Origin: Desulfuromonadaceae bacterium
GTDB lineage: Bacteria > Desulfobacterota > Desulfuromonadia > Desulfuromonadales > SZUA-540
NCBI GenBank assembly: GCA_003250235.1
Contig: QKGY01000086.1
Location: 1-6,655, forward strand
Reading direction: 5' to 3'
Length of the DNA: 6,655 nt
Position 1 is the first letter of the stretch; every line of letters begins with the position of its first letter. Positions 1 to 5,889 of the stretch are shown here, piece by piece. The notes beneath the pieces are model-generated. The model was not told the DNA's origin. It searched no databases and saw only the letters and a list, made by a program, of their open reading frames with translations. The translations under genes were made by a program, and so were the position numbers.

Positions 1-82
1 GAGCGGTGTCTCGAAAATAGAGGAAAGCCCCTGAGGCAAGGGCCAGAAACAACAGAATAAAAAGAAATTTTGATTTTTTCAC
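1..82 (-). CDS. N-terminus of an exported or membrane-anchored protein (partial, runs off left edge)
   Basis: Only the first 27 codons are in the window. The start is a GTG at 82-80, preceded at a 6-base distance by a GGAG Shine-Dalgarno sequence (complement of 89-92). The translation opens with a short basic stretch (MKKSK), then about 17 hydrophobic residues (FLFILLFLALASGAFLY), then a polar and charged turn (FRDT). This is the shape of a signal peptide or a single N-terminal membrane anchor. There is no lipobox cysteine in the visible part, so a lipoprotein is not supported. The gene lies on the same strand as the PilZ gene but 198 bases downstream of its stop, so it may have its own promoter. 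The function cannot be read from this fragment. Existence of the gene is likely from start, ribosome site and hydrophobic profile together; identity is unknown. Confidence 0.7.
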   Translation of the reverse strand, partial: MKKSKFLFILLFLALASGAFLYFRDTA

Positions 83-88
83 GGTGGA

Positions 89-92
89 CTCC
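89..92 (-). promoter_or_regulatory. Ribosome binding site for the left-edge gene
   Basis: The minus strand reads CGGAGTCCACC directly before GTG. GGAG with a 6-base spacer is what selects this GTG as the start of an otherwise fragmentary gene. Confidence 0.6.
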
Positions 93-166
93 GTTTGTTG
101 GTGCAGGTTTGCTGAGGTTGAGAGCTATGCGGAGAGAGGGAAGGGTGAACCGGTCTGCGCGGCCCC

Positions 167-197
167 ATTATTACCATGAAAGGGGGCGGAGGAGCAA
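167..197 (-). promoter_or_regulatory. Weak candidate promoter for the left-edge gene
   Basis: On the minus strand AATAAT (complement of 167-172) matches the -10 consensus at five of six positions. TTGCTC (complement of 192-197) matches the -35 consensus at three of six, with a long 19-base spacer. The poor -35 and long spacing make this tentative. It would give a leader of roughly 75-80 bases before the GTG at 82. Confidence 0.25.
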
Positions 198-243
198 CAG
201 GCGTTCTTTTGCGGGTCGGTAAGAGTCCGGAAGGAGATGCGAA

Positions 244-267
244 GGTATGCTGGGAATAGCGTATACC
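244..267 (-). other. Imperfect hairpin just downstream of the PilZ gene
   Basis: On the minus strand, 14 bases after the PilZ stop codon, GGTAT pairs with ATACC and an inner GC pairs with GC, with a two-base bulge (AC) on one side and the loop TATTCCCA. This gives 7 base pairs in total. No T-run follows on the minus strand, so it is not a standard intrinsic terminator; it could cap or stabilise the 3' end of the PilZ transcript, or be chance. Confidence 0.3.
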
Positions 268-280
268 GGCAGTTCGGTGC

Positions 281-655
281 TTATTCCGTCTGGGATCTTA
301 CCCATTCAGCGATGGAGTCGGCCACGTTGTCGGGAAGATCGAGAAACTTGAGCCCCATACCCGGCTCGTAGGGAGCCCCCTTGGTGTAGTGCCGCTTCCA
401 GATGACTTCGCAGGTGCATTCGATCGTGCGGTTCAGTGGGGCAGGAAGGGGGATCTGAACCCGGAACTGGCTGCCGGGGTCCTTGGGATTAACCGTCCCG
501 ATGAAGATACCGCTTCGACTGATGTTCTTGGTGTAGCCGAAAAAGGATTTGTTGCCGTCGTCCAGACGGACGCGCAGGGCAATCAGGGGAGAACGGAGGT
601 TTTTTCGCGGATCGCCTTTCACGGCGATGCTCTTGTCAACTTTTTCCTGTTCCAT
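281..655 (-). CDS. PilZ-domain protein, probable cyclic-di-GMP receptor
   Basis: A 124-residue single-domain protein. It carries the two PilZ signature elements that bind cyclic-di-GMP: R-x-x-x-R at residues 17-21 (RKNLR) and N-x-S-x-x-G at 44-49 (NISRSG), followed by a beta-rich stretch, a conserved W (86) and the typical closing strand GMGLKFLDL (99-107). No membrane segment, signal peptide or second domain is present, so it should be a cytosolic adaptor. I chose ATG at 655. A TTG four codons upstream (667) has AAGAG directly abutting it with no spacer, whereas the ATG has GGGA at about 6 bases. It lies 89 bases downstream of the glycosyltransferase and has its own good promoter. The partner or output is unknown; related small PilZ proteins affect motility, pili or exopolysaccharide. 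The diguanylate cyclase in this window is one conceivable source of the ligand. Confidence 0.9.
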   Translation of the reverse strand: MEQEKVDKSIAVKGDPRKNLRSPLIALRVRLDDGNKSFFGYTKNISRSGIFIGTVNPKDPGSQFRVQIPLPAPLNRTIECTCEVIWKRHYTKGAPYEPGMGLKFLDLPDNVADSIAEWVRSQTE

Positions 656-692
656 GTCCGGTCCCAACTCTTAATGGCGTTCGTTGGTAGAC

Positions 693-720
693 AATATATT
701 AAAAAAACAGAAGATTTCAA
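693..720 (-). promoter_or_regulatory. Sigma70-type promoter for the PilZ gene
   Basis: On the minus strand TTGAAA (complement of 715-720, 5/6 to consensus) and TATATT (complement of 693-698, 5/6) are separated by 16 bases that include a run of seven T. A/T-rich sequence continues upstream of the -35 (721-744), resembling an UP element. The leader to ATG 655 would be about 30 bases. The stretch 691-744 is much richer in A/T than everything around it. Confidence 0.6.
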
Positions 721-744
721 AGAAATAATTATCTCGAAAGAAAT

Positions 745-2007
745 TCAGTCATTTCGGTAATTGCGCAGAACCTCAAGAATTTCATCGATTCTCTCGGGAA
801 CAGGCAGGCCGACCTGCCGCATCAGGGCGGGAAGAGCCTGTTCCGCTGAGACCCTGGGGAAGCTCGTGGCGCTGAGGTGATGAATCAGCTGCAGACTTTT
901 GAGCCCGTCGAACCAGCCATGAAAGGCCCGGCTGAAAGCCTCCGGATGTCGATGCTGGCGGCGCAGGCGTTCCCAGGTGTCGGTGAGGCCGACGTGGTTC
1001 AGAAAGGCCGCGAGCGATGGCGACAGACCTTCGGCCCGTTCCAGAACCTCACGACCGGATTGCCCCCGGGACACCAGCGCCAACGACAACCAGGCTCCCA
1101 GGACGCGATAGCAGTCGGGATGGTAAAAGCGCACAGCGCTTTTGTCCCCCGACACGAACCGGCTGACGGTCGGGCCGGTGCCGAAAGGGGTCCGGTGGGA
1201 AATCCGTGCCGAAGGGCGGACCTCGGTTCCTCGAAGCGGTGCGACCCCGAAAGTCTTGGCCATCTGCTGGAGAAAATAGAAGTCCTCTCCGGCCTGGCGA
1301 CGGTTCATTCCGCCGATACGGCAGTAAGCCTCTGCCGTGAACGCCATGGCGCTTCCCACGGTAGGAAAGGCATACGGCGATTTGGCCAGTTTCAGGCCGA
1401 GGGCGTGGTGGTGCAGATAGAGCTCGTAGAGATCGATCGCCTGCTGCTGAAGCGCATTCGCAGCGCGCTGGTGGCGAAAAGGCAGAACGGCTCCCCCTTC
1501 TGCGGCGTGGCAGAAGTGCTGGTAAAGAGCGCTTACGTAGCGGTTGTCCACCAGGGTGTCGGCATCCAGGGATGCCAGCAGGGGGGCATGCGCTTCCGTA
1601 TAGAGCAGGCGCTCCAGGGCGAGGTCGAAGCCGATCTTGCGGGCCAGACCGACCCCCCCGGTTTTCGTCGGGAGTTCCAGCCCAGGGGAAGAGGCGTCGA
1701 TCCAGGCGAGAGCCATTCCGTTTAAACGGCCCCCGCTTTTTCGCAGCAAGGCAAGGTCCGAGGCGTTGGTTTTGCGTTCTTCATCCGCAGCATCGAGGCG
1801 GTTGTTGACCACGGCCAGGGCCAGAAAGTCTGAAGACGGCCGCGGGTTTGCCGCCAGGCTCTGCAACGTCGCAAAAAGGGCTTCCCCTTCGGCCAGGGCC
1901 GGAATAACGACGACGGCGCCGAATTTTTTATCCGGGCAGCCTTCGATCCGCCAAGGCCCGAAGACGCCCCGGCTCCGCAGGTATTTCTGTACGCCGTCTG
2001 GGATCAT
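745..2007 (-). CDS. GT-A-fold (family 2-like) glycosyltransferase, cytoplasmic, substrate unknown
   Basis: A 420-residue soluble protein with the landmarks of an inverting GT-A glycosyltransferase. It has an opening strand AVVVIPALAE (31-40), a second nucleotide-binding strand ending in VVNNR (66-70), GVGLARKIGFDLAL (118-131, where family 2 enzymes have their G-x-ARN helix), the metal-binding DAD (148-150), and GGMN (232-235) plus GEDF (240-243) as the acceptor/catalytic-base region. A further motif SHRTPFGTG (270-278) follows. The C-terminal 130 or so residues are predicted mostly helical by eye and unassigned. No transmembrane segment is present, unlike the lipid-linked family 2 enzymes. 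The ATG lies 6 bases after the miaA stop and has no clear Shine-Dalgarno (CTGAAACAGC precedes it), so translation is probably coupled to miaA. The sugar and acceptor cannot be deduced; a polysaccharide, compatible solute or small-molecule acceptor are all open. Confidence 0.8.
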   Translation of the reverse strand: MIPDGVQKYLRSRGVFGPWRIEGCPDKKFGAVVVIPALAEGEALFATLQSLAANPRPSSDFLALAVVNNRLDAADEERKTNASDLALLRKSGGRLNGMALAWIDASSPGLELPTKTGGVGLARKIGFDLALERLLYTEAHAPLLASLDADTLVDNRYVSALYQHFCHAAEGGAVLPFRHQRAANALQQQAIDLYELYLHHHALGLKLAKSPYAFPTVGSAMAFTAEAYCRIGGMNRRQAGEDFYFLQQMAKTFGVAPLRGTEVRPSARISHRTPFGTGPTVSRFVSGDKSAVRFYHPDCYRVLGAWLSLALVSRGQSGREVLERAEGLSPSLAAFLNHVGLTDTWERLRRQHRHPEAFSRAFHGWFDGLKSLQLIHHLSATSFPRVSAEQALPALMRQVGLPVPERIDEILEVLRNYRND

Positions 2008-2013
2008 GCTGTT

Positions 2014-2925
2014 TCAGGCCGTTGCGGACTCAGTGCGGATCCGCTGCAGAACCTCCTTGAGGGGGTCGCGGTTTCCGTCGACCCAGTGGATGGGGGTTCC
2101 CTGTTTCTCCATGCGGCGGAACCAGGTGTCCTGACGTTTGGCAAACTGATGGATGGCGCTGTTGAGTTTCTGGAACATGTCGTTGCGGGGGATCTCCCCC
2201 CGAAGATACTGGGCTACGAACCGATACTCCAGGCCGTAGAAGTCCAGGGTTTCGTGGGATATCCCCTGCAGCAGCAGGGATTCCACCTCCTCGATGAGTC
2301 CCTGCTGCAGCCTTTGTTTCAACCGGCTGGTGATGCGCTGGCGCAGAACCTCGCGGGGCCAGCGGACCCCGAATATCAGAGGGCGGATTTCGGGAGCGGG
2401 CTCAAGGGTTGCCGAAGCGGAGGCTTCCCCTTCGGCGATTTCGATGGCGCGGACCAGTCGAGCCCGGTCTTGCAAGTCGGTGGTATTGTGCTGCCGGGGG
2501 CGCAGAATCTGCAGCCGGTGACTCAAATCCTCCACCGACAACCCTTCCAGCTCGTGGCGCAACTGCGGATTTTCGGGGACTGCCACCAGGCGGTAGCCCT
2601 TGAGGACCGCATCGAGATACATGCCGGTGCCGCCGACCAGCACCGGGAGCACGCCGCGCGCGGAGATCTCCTCGAAACAGCGGTAGAAGAGGCGCTGAAA
2701 ATCGAATACGTTGAACTCGTGGCCGGGTTGGAACAGATCGATCAGGTGATAAGGCGTATCGCCATATTCCTGCAGGTCCTTTCCCGTCCCGATATCCATG
2801 CCGATATAGACCTGCCGGGAATCGGCGGAAATCACCTCGCCGTTCAGGGCCCGGGCTATCTCAACGCCGAGACGCGTTTTGCCGGATGCCGTCGGTCCGA
2901 GAACAACGATCAGATTGAACGTCAT
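2014..2925 (-). CDS. miaA: tRNA dimethylallyltransferase (MiaA), divergent type
   Basis: 303 residues, the usual MiaA length. The enzyme transfers a dimethylallyl group from DMAPP to N6 of A37 in tRNAs that read codons starting with U. Visible landmarks are the P-loop GPTASGKT (10-17), SADSRQVY (33-40) followed by GMDIGTGKD (42-50), VGGTGMY (97-103), the helix RLVRAIEI (156-163) and the C-terminal signature FAKRQDTWFR (261-270). Several of these differ from the classical enzyme: HNTTDLQDRARL (146-157) replaces the shorter H-PND-xxRL, GTGKD replaces GTAKP, and SAIHQFAKRQ replaces the usual TRxYAKRQ. From memory this is the second MiaA type seen in Bacteroidota and in some deltaproteobacteria that hold two copies. 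The start is ATG 2925, supported by GGAGAGG 4 bases upstream. An in-frame TTG at 3009 would put 28 unrelated residues on the N-terminus and falls in the promoter. It is the first gene of the unit with the glycosyltransferase. Confidence 0.93.
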   Translation of the reverse strand: MTFNLIVVLGPTASGKTRLGVEIARALNGEVISADSRQVYIGMDIGTGKDLQEYGDTPYHLIDLFQPGHEFNVFDFQRLFYRCFEEISARGVLPVLVGGTGMYLDAVLKGYRLVAVPENPQLRHELEGLSVEDLSHRLQILRPRQHNTTDLQDRARLVRAIEIAEGEASASATLEPAPEIRPLIFGVRWPREVLRQRITSRLKQRLQQGLIEEVESLLLQGISHETLDFYGLEYRFVAQYLRGEIPRNDMFQKLNSAIHQFAKRQDTWFRRMEKQGTPIHWVDGNRDPLKEVLQRIRTESATA

Positions 2926-2929
2926 GGTG

Positions 2930-2936
2930 CCTCTCC
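2930..2936 (-). promoter_or_regulatory. Ribosome binding site that decides the miaA start
   Basis: The minus strand reads GGAGAGG, then CACC, then ATG at 2925. The strong purine motif next to the ATG just before the P-loop strand favours this start over the in-frame TTG at 3009. Confidence 0.7.
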
Positions 2937-2980
2937 GTACTTCTTCTGGGGGTGCGCGCGATGGTTGGGGGTGCCGGGAC

Positions 2981-3009
2981 AATCTAAGATTTTTCCCCGG
3001 CAATTTCAA
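2981..3009 (-). promoter_or_regulatory. Promoter of the miaA-glycosyltransferase unit
   Basis: The minus strand carries TTGAAA (complement of 3004-3009, 5/6) and TAGATT (complement of 2981-2986, 4/6) separated by exactly 17 bases. The predicted leader to the miaA ATG is about 45-50 bases. It faces away from the pcnB promoter, the two -35 boxes being 28 bases apart. Confidence 0.5.
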
Positions 3010-3030
3010 CCGTACTGAGCGCCCGGGGGA
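2994..3030. repeat. Small imperfect inverted repeat between the divergent promoters
   Basis: TCCCCGG (2994-3000) is mirrored by CCGGGGGA (3023-3030), allowing one extra G, with about 22 bases between the arms. It straddles the miaA -35 region and the gap between the two -35 boxes. It could be an operator arm pair or simply GC-rich coincidence. Confidence 0.2.
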
Positions 3031-3037
3031 TAAGTTC

Positions 3038-3066
3038 TTTTCAGGCGGTCGGATTTCTGCTAAATT
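3038..3066 (+). promoter_or_regulatory. Extended -10 promoter of pcnB
   Basis: TTTTCA (3038-3043, 4/6 to the -35 consensus) and TAAATT (3061-3066, 4/6 to the -10) have a 17-base spacer whose last three bases are TGC, giving an extended -10 (TGn). The leader to ATG 3118 would be about 45 bases. AGGA at 3105-3108 is a moderate ribosome site for that ATG. Confidence 0.45.
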
Positions 3067-3117
3067 AACCCCCTTTGGGCGCTATGCGTCCACTCGGAGC
3101 CACCAGGACGACCATCC

Positions 3118-4413
3118 ATGAGTTCATCACAAGAGAAATCCCTTTGCGAACCGGCCGAGCCGGTTGTTCTGCCCCGTAGCGAGCACCCCATCTCGCGCAA
3201 ACAGATCGACGAACACACCCTCAAAGTCCTCTACCGGCTGCGTAGTCACGGGCACAAGGCGTATCTGGTCGGCGGCGGGGTTCGCGATCTGCTGTTGGGG
3301 CGTACGCCCAAGGATTTCGACGTCGGCACCGATGCGACGCCCAACCAGGTCAAAAAACTGTTCCGCAACTGTTTCCTGGTCGGCCGGCGTTTCCGGCTGG
3401 CGCATGTCCGCTTCGGTCAGGACGGTCTGGTGGAGGTGGCTACCTTTCGCCGCCAACCCCGGGAGGACGAACTGCCGGAGAATCCCGAGGATCATTTTTT
3501 CTTCGCGGAAAACGTGTTCGGCACCCCCCGCGAAGACGCCTTTCGCCGGGATTTTACGATCAATGCCCTCTTTTACGATATTGCCGATTTTTCGATCATT
3601 GACTACGTAGGGGGGCTGGCCGATCTGGCTGCCCGGCGCATTCGTACCATCGGTTCCCCCCAGGTCCGCTTCACCGAAGACCCGGTCCGCATGTTGCGGG
3701 CCATCGAATTTGCCGCCAGGCTGGGTTTTACCCTGGACGAAGAGACGCGCGAGGGGATTTACTCACGGGCGCCGCTGATTGCAGAGGCAGCTCCGGCCAG
3801 AATCCGCGAAGAGATCATGGAGCTCTTCCGCCACCGCGTAGCCGGCGAGGTATTGCGTCAGGCGCAGGGGTTGGGGCTGCTGGAGCATCTGCTTGCCGGC
3901 TTCGAGGGGGATGCGGAGACCTTCGATCTGCTGGACAAGGTGGATGCCCTGACGGCTTCGGGACGGCCCATCGAAGAATCCTTCGCCCTGGCCGCCCTCT
4001 ATCTCTCCCGGTTCTGGCGCGCCTGTCCCCAGGGAGATGGGGTGCCCATCACCGAGGTGGTGCGTATCGCCAACCTGGTTCTGTCCCCCCATTGCAACTA
4101 CTTTCATATCGCTCACGGCGTCCGCCACCTGGCGCGTGAACTGCTGGTTGGGTGCTATCGCCTGTCACGCGGGCGGGGCAAACGCGGCGAACAACGGTTC
4201 GTTCGCCATCCCCTGACGCCCCAGGCCCTCGAGCTCTTTACCCTGTGGGTTGAGATGACCGGAACCGGGTCTGAGTTGGCGGCCAGCTGGCAGCGGGCCT
4301 TATTGCGACCCTCCTCAACCGAAATTTCCGCCGAGGCGGAACCGATACGGCGTAAACCTCGCCGGCGCCGGAAACCGAGGAAGCCGAGAGTCAAGTCGGA
4401 AGCTCCCGCCTGA
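3118..4413 (+). CDS. pcnB: Poly(A) polymerase I (PcnB), class II nucleotidyltransferase family
   Basis: A 431-residue enzyme that adds A-rich tails to RNA 3' ends, promoting decay by exonucleases. In order: the nucleotide-binding LVGGGVRDLLLG (50-61), the catalytic metal aspartates D66 and D68 in KDFDVG, LFRNCFLVGRRFRLAHV (81-97), RRDFTINALFY (143-153), YVGGLADL (163-170) and the nucleotide-recognition motif EDPVRMLRA (187-195). A helical body follows, then a very basic tail (PRRRRKPRKPRVK, 414-426). LVGRRFRLAHV fits the published signature that separates bacterial poly(A) polymerases from CCA-adding enzymes, and both this stretch and the basic tail resemble E. coli PcnB. In Geobacter sulfurreducens three relatives are reported to split into a poly(A) polymerase, a C-adding and an A-adding tRNA enzyme; this one fits the poly(A) polymerase best. 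It is divergent from miaA. A tRNA-adding role is the main alternative. Confidence 0.92.
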   Translation: MSSSQEKSLCEPAEPVVLPRSEHPISRKQIDEHTLKVLYRLRSHGHKAYLVGGGVRDLLLGRTPKDFDVGTDATPNQVKKLFRNCFLVGRRFRLAHVRFGQDGLVEVATFRRQPREDELPENPEDHFFFAENVFGTPREDAFRRDFTINALFYDIADFSIIDYVGGLADLAARRIRTIGSPQVRFTEDPVRMLRAIEFAARLGFTLDEETREGIYSRAPLIAEAAPARIREEIMELFRHRVAGEVLRQAQGLGLLEHLLAGFEGDAETFDLLDKVDALTASGRPIEESFALAALYLSRFWRACPQGDGVPITEVVRIANLVLSPHCNYFHIAHGVRHLARELLVGCYRLSRGRGKRGEQRFVRHPLTPQALELFTLWVEMTGTGSELAASWQRALLRPSSTEISAEAEPIRRKPRRRRKPRKPRVKSEAPA

Positions 4414-4449
4414 AACGGCTCGCGGCCACCCGAAAACCCCTCATAAATT

Positions 4450-4473
4450 TCCCATCCTGCAGGGATTTTTTTT
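4450..4473 (+). terminator. Weak intrinsic terminator candidate after pcnB
   Basis: TCCC (4450-4453) can pair with GGGA (4462-4465) around an 8-base loop, or ATCC (4454-4457) with GGAT (4463-4466), immediately followed by eight T (4466-4473). The T-run is convincing but the stem is only 4 base pairs, so termination may be partial and read-through into the cyclase gene is possible. Confidence 0.35.
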
Positions 4474-4487
4474 CCCAGTCTGCTACT

Positions 4488-4497
4488 CTTTTAAAAG
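4488..4497. repeat. Perfect 10-base palindrome CTTTTAAAAG upstream of the cyclase gene
   Basis: CTTTTAAAAG ends 27 bases before ATG 4525, in the 111-base pcnB-cyclase gap, where no clear -35/-10 pair is visible. It overlaps a poor -10 like hexamer (TAAAAG, 4492-4497). It could be an operator half-site pair or chance in an AT-rich gap. Confidence 0.25.
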
Positions 4498-4514
4498 TTG
4501 CTCATTTCTTGCCC

Positions 4515-4520
4515 GAGGAG
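4515..4520 (+). promoter_or_regulatory. Ribosome binding site deciding the cyclase start
   Basis: GAGGAG sits 4 bases before ATG 4525. An in-frame TTG at 4498 lacks such a motif and would add nine residues (MLISCPRRT) before the natural basic N-terminus, so the ATG is preferred. Confidence 0.65.
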
Positions 4521-4524
4521 AACC

Positions 4525-5889
4525 ATGCCGTCTTCCTCTGTGATTGCAAGATTACCTCTGCGCTGGCGCCTGGTTCTTGGTACCGGCCTCATGCTGCTAC
4601 CCCTTCTGGTTCTGGGGGGAGGCATGCTCTATGTCTTGTCCCACCTGGTCAGCGGGTTTGACCAGGTCATCATCAATTCCCTTCAGAAAATGGCTCCCGT
4701 ATCCCGACTGCAAATTTCCATCCAGGGGGTATGGGAACCTCTGCACGGTCATCTTCTTCATGGTGTTCCCCTGGATGCCGAACAGCTCAGGATGCGATGC
4801 CGGGAGATCCAGACCTCATTGGCGGGTCTGTCAGAGCAGATGCCCCAATCTTCGGAACAGTCGACGCGGTATCGGCAGTTGCAACAGACGTGGGCGGATT
4901 TTGAAAATGCCTGCACCCTGGCCCAGGCCGGTGGTGAGGCAGCACTACCGGATTCTGCGCGGGTCAACGAGCTGGCTGCCCGACTGGAGGGTGACATCCA
5001 TACCATGCTTGAGACCCTGGCGGCCATCTACCGGGACAGCCAGGAGGACATCCACCTGGAACGCAACCGTTTTGCCCGCATCGAGAGGGGAAGTCTGGGG
5101 TTTTTGGCGGCGAGCCTGCTGGCCGGTATGGCGATCAGTCTGGCAACGGCTCTGTTTCTGGCCCGCACCATTATCGGACCGGTGGAAATTCTCAAGGCGG
5201 GGGTGCGTCAGCTGGCTTCGGGAAATCTTTCTCACCGGCTGGAGTCGGAGGAAAGGGCGAAAGCGAAAGACGAAGTCGGAAACCTGATTTTCCTGGTCAA
5301 CGACATGGCGGCCAAGCTGGAGAAAAACCAGCAGGAGCTCAAGGAACTGAGCATCCGGGACCCCTTGACGGGCCTGTATAACCATCGGGAGTTCTTTCGC
5401 CTGTTGGGCGAGGAAGTCGAGCGGGCCCGTCGTTACGGTCACCCCCTCTCGATGCTGATTCTCGATCTGGACCACTTCAAGCGGATCAACGATACCTATG
5501 GGCACCCCATTGGGGACAATGCTCTGCGGACGGTGGCCATGCGCATCCGCGAGCACCTTCGTCACGTGGATATGGCCGCCCGATACGGCGGTGAGGAATT
5601 CTCCCTGCTGCTTCCGGAAACGACGATTGTCGAAGCTTATGATGTGGCCGAACGGTTAAGACAGGCCATCGCGGCGCAACCGGTGACGCTGTTTGAGGAA
5701 CAGGCCATTTTTCTCACCACCAGCATTGGGGCCGCGACCTTCCCCTGGTATGCGGATTCCGGGGACTCTCTGGTTGCCGAGACGGACCGAGCCCTGTATC
5801 AGGCCAAACAGGCCGGCCGAGACCGGGTCTGCTGGCCGGGCTCTCCCTCCCTCCCGTCAGCGGACGTGCTGGCTACCCCTCCGGATTGA
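4525..5889 (+). CDS. Membrane-bound diguanylate cyclase with periplasmic sensor, HAMP and GGDEF domains
   Basis: 454 residues making cyclic-di-GMP from two GTP. The layout is: a basic cytosolic start; transmembrane segment 1 (about 15-40); a periplasmic region (about 41-188), probably a helical bundle of the chemoreceptor-like type; transmembrane segment 2 (about 190-214); HAMP (about 215-268, with P219 and DEVGNL at 249-254); a short coiled linker (KLEKNQQELKEL, 264-275); and GGDEF (about 276-437). The cyclase core is complete: DPLTGLYNH (279-287), LDLDHFKRIND (313-323) and the active-site GGEEF (355-359), an active variant of GGDEF. R346-x-x-D349 nine residues before it is the inhibitory I-site, so product feedback is expected. 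A short polar tail follows. The periplasmic ligand is unknown. The gene follows pcnB by 111 bases and ends 16 bases from the convergent transglutaminase gene. Confidence 0.93.
   Translation: MPSSSVIARLPLRWRLVLGTGLMLLPLLVLGGGMLYVLSHLVSGFDQVIINSLQKMAPVSRLQISIQGVWEPLHGHLLHGVPLDAEQLRMRCREIQTSLAGLSEQMPQSSEQSTRYRQLQQTWADFENACTLAQAGGEAALPDSARVNELAARLEGDIHTMLETLAAIYRDSQEDIHLERNRFARIERGSLGFLAASLLAGMAISLATALFLARTIIGPVEILKAGVRQLASGNLSHRLESEERAKAKDEVGNLIFLVNDMAAKLEKNQQELKELSIRDPLTGLYNHREFFRLLGEEVERARRYGHPLSMLILDLDHFKRINDTYGHPIGDNALRTVAMRIREHLRHVDMAARYGGEEFSLLLPETTIVEAYDVAERLRQAIAAQPVTLFEEQAIFLTTSIGAATFPWYADSGDSLVAETDRALYQAKQAGRDRVCWPGSPSLPSADVLATPPD

Noticed and set aside
79..177. A 32-codon minus-strand frame whose TGA overlaps the GTG start of the left-edge gene (GTGA)
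   Set aside because: No ribosome site precedes its ATG, the peptide is low-complexity Pro/Ser-rich, and the candidate -10 box at 167-172 would put its ATG upstream of the transcript start.
656..667. TTG start for the PilZ protein at 667
   Set aside because: The only purine motif (AAGAG) abuts the TTG with no spacer; ATG 655 has better spacing to GGGA.
721..744. Terminator for the glycosyltransferase gene in the AT-rich gap
   Set aside because: Only short A/T stems (for example ATTTC-TTT-GAAAT) can form and the T7 run lies 8 bases away within the promoter spacer; it fits a promoter region better.
389..760. A 123-codon plus-strand frame opposite the PilZ gene
   Set aside because: Antisense shadow of a recognised PilZ domain, with its 3' end running through the PilZ promoter region; no domain visible.
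877..1725. A 282-codon open frame on the plus strand opposite the glycosyltransferase
   Set aside because: It is a shadow of the glycosyltransferase; composition is non-protein-like, no motif is visible, and the minus-strand gene has coherent GT-A landmarks.
2926..3009. N-terminal extension of MiaA from an in-frame TTG at 3009
   Set aside because: The 28 extra residues do not resemble MiaA, the region holds the best promoter candidate, and GGAGAGG marks ATG 2925.
2086..3018. A 310-codon open frame on the plus strand opposite miaA
   Set aside because: It lies entirely antisense to a clearly recognised MiaA, has no family resemblance, and such long open frames are common opposite GC-rich genes.
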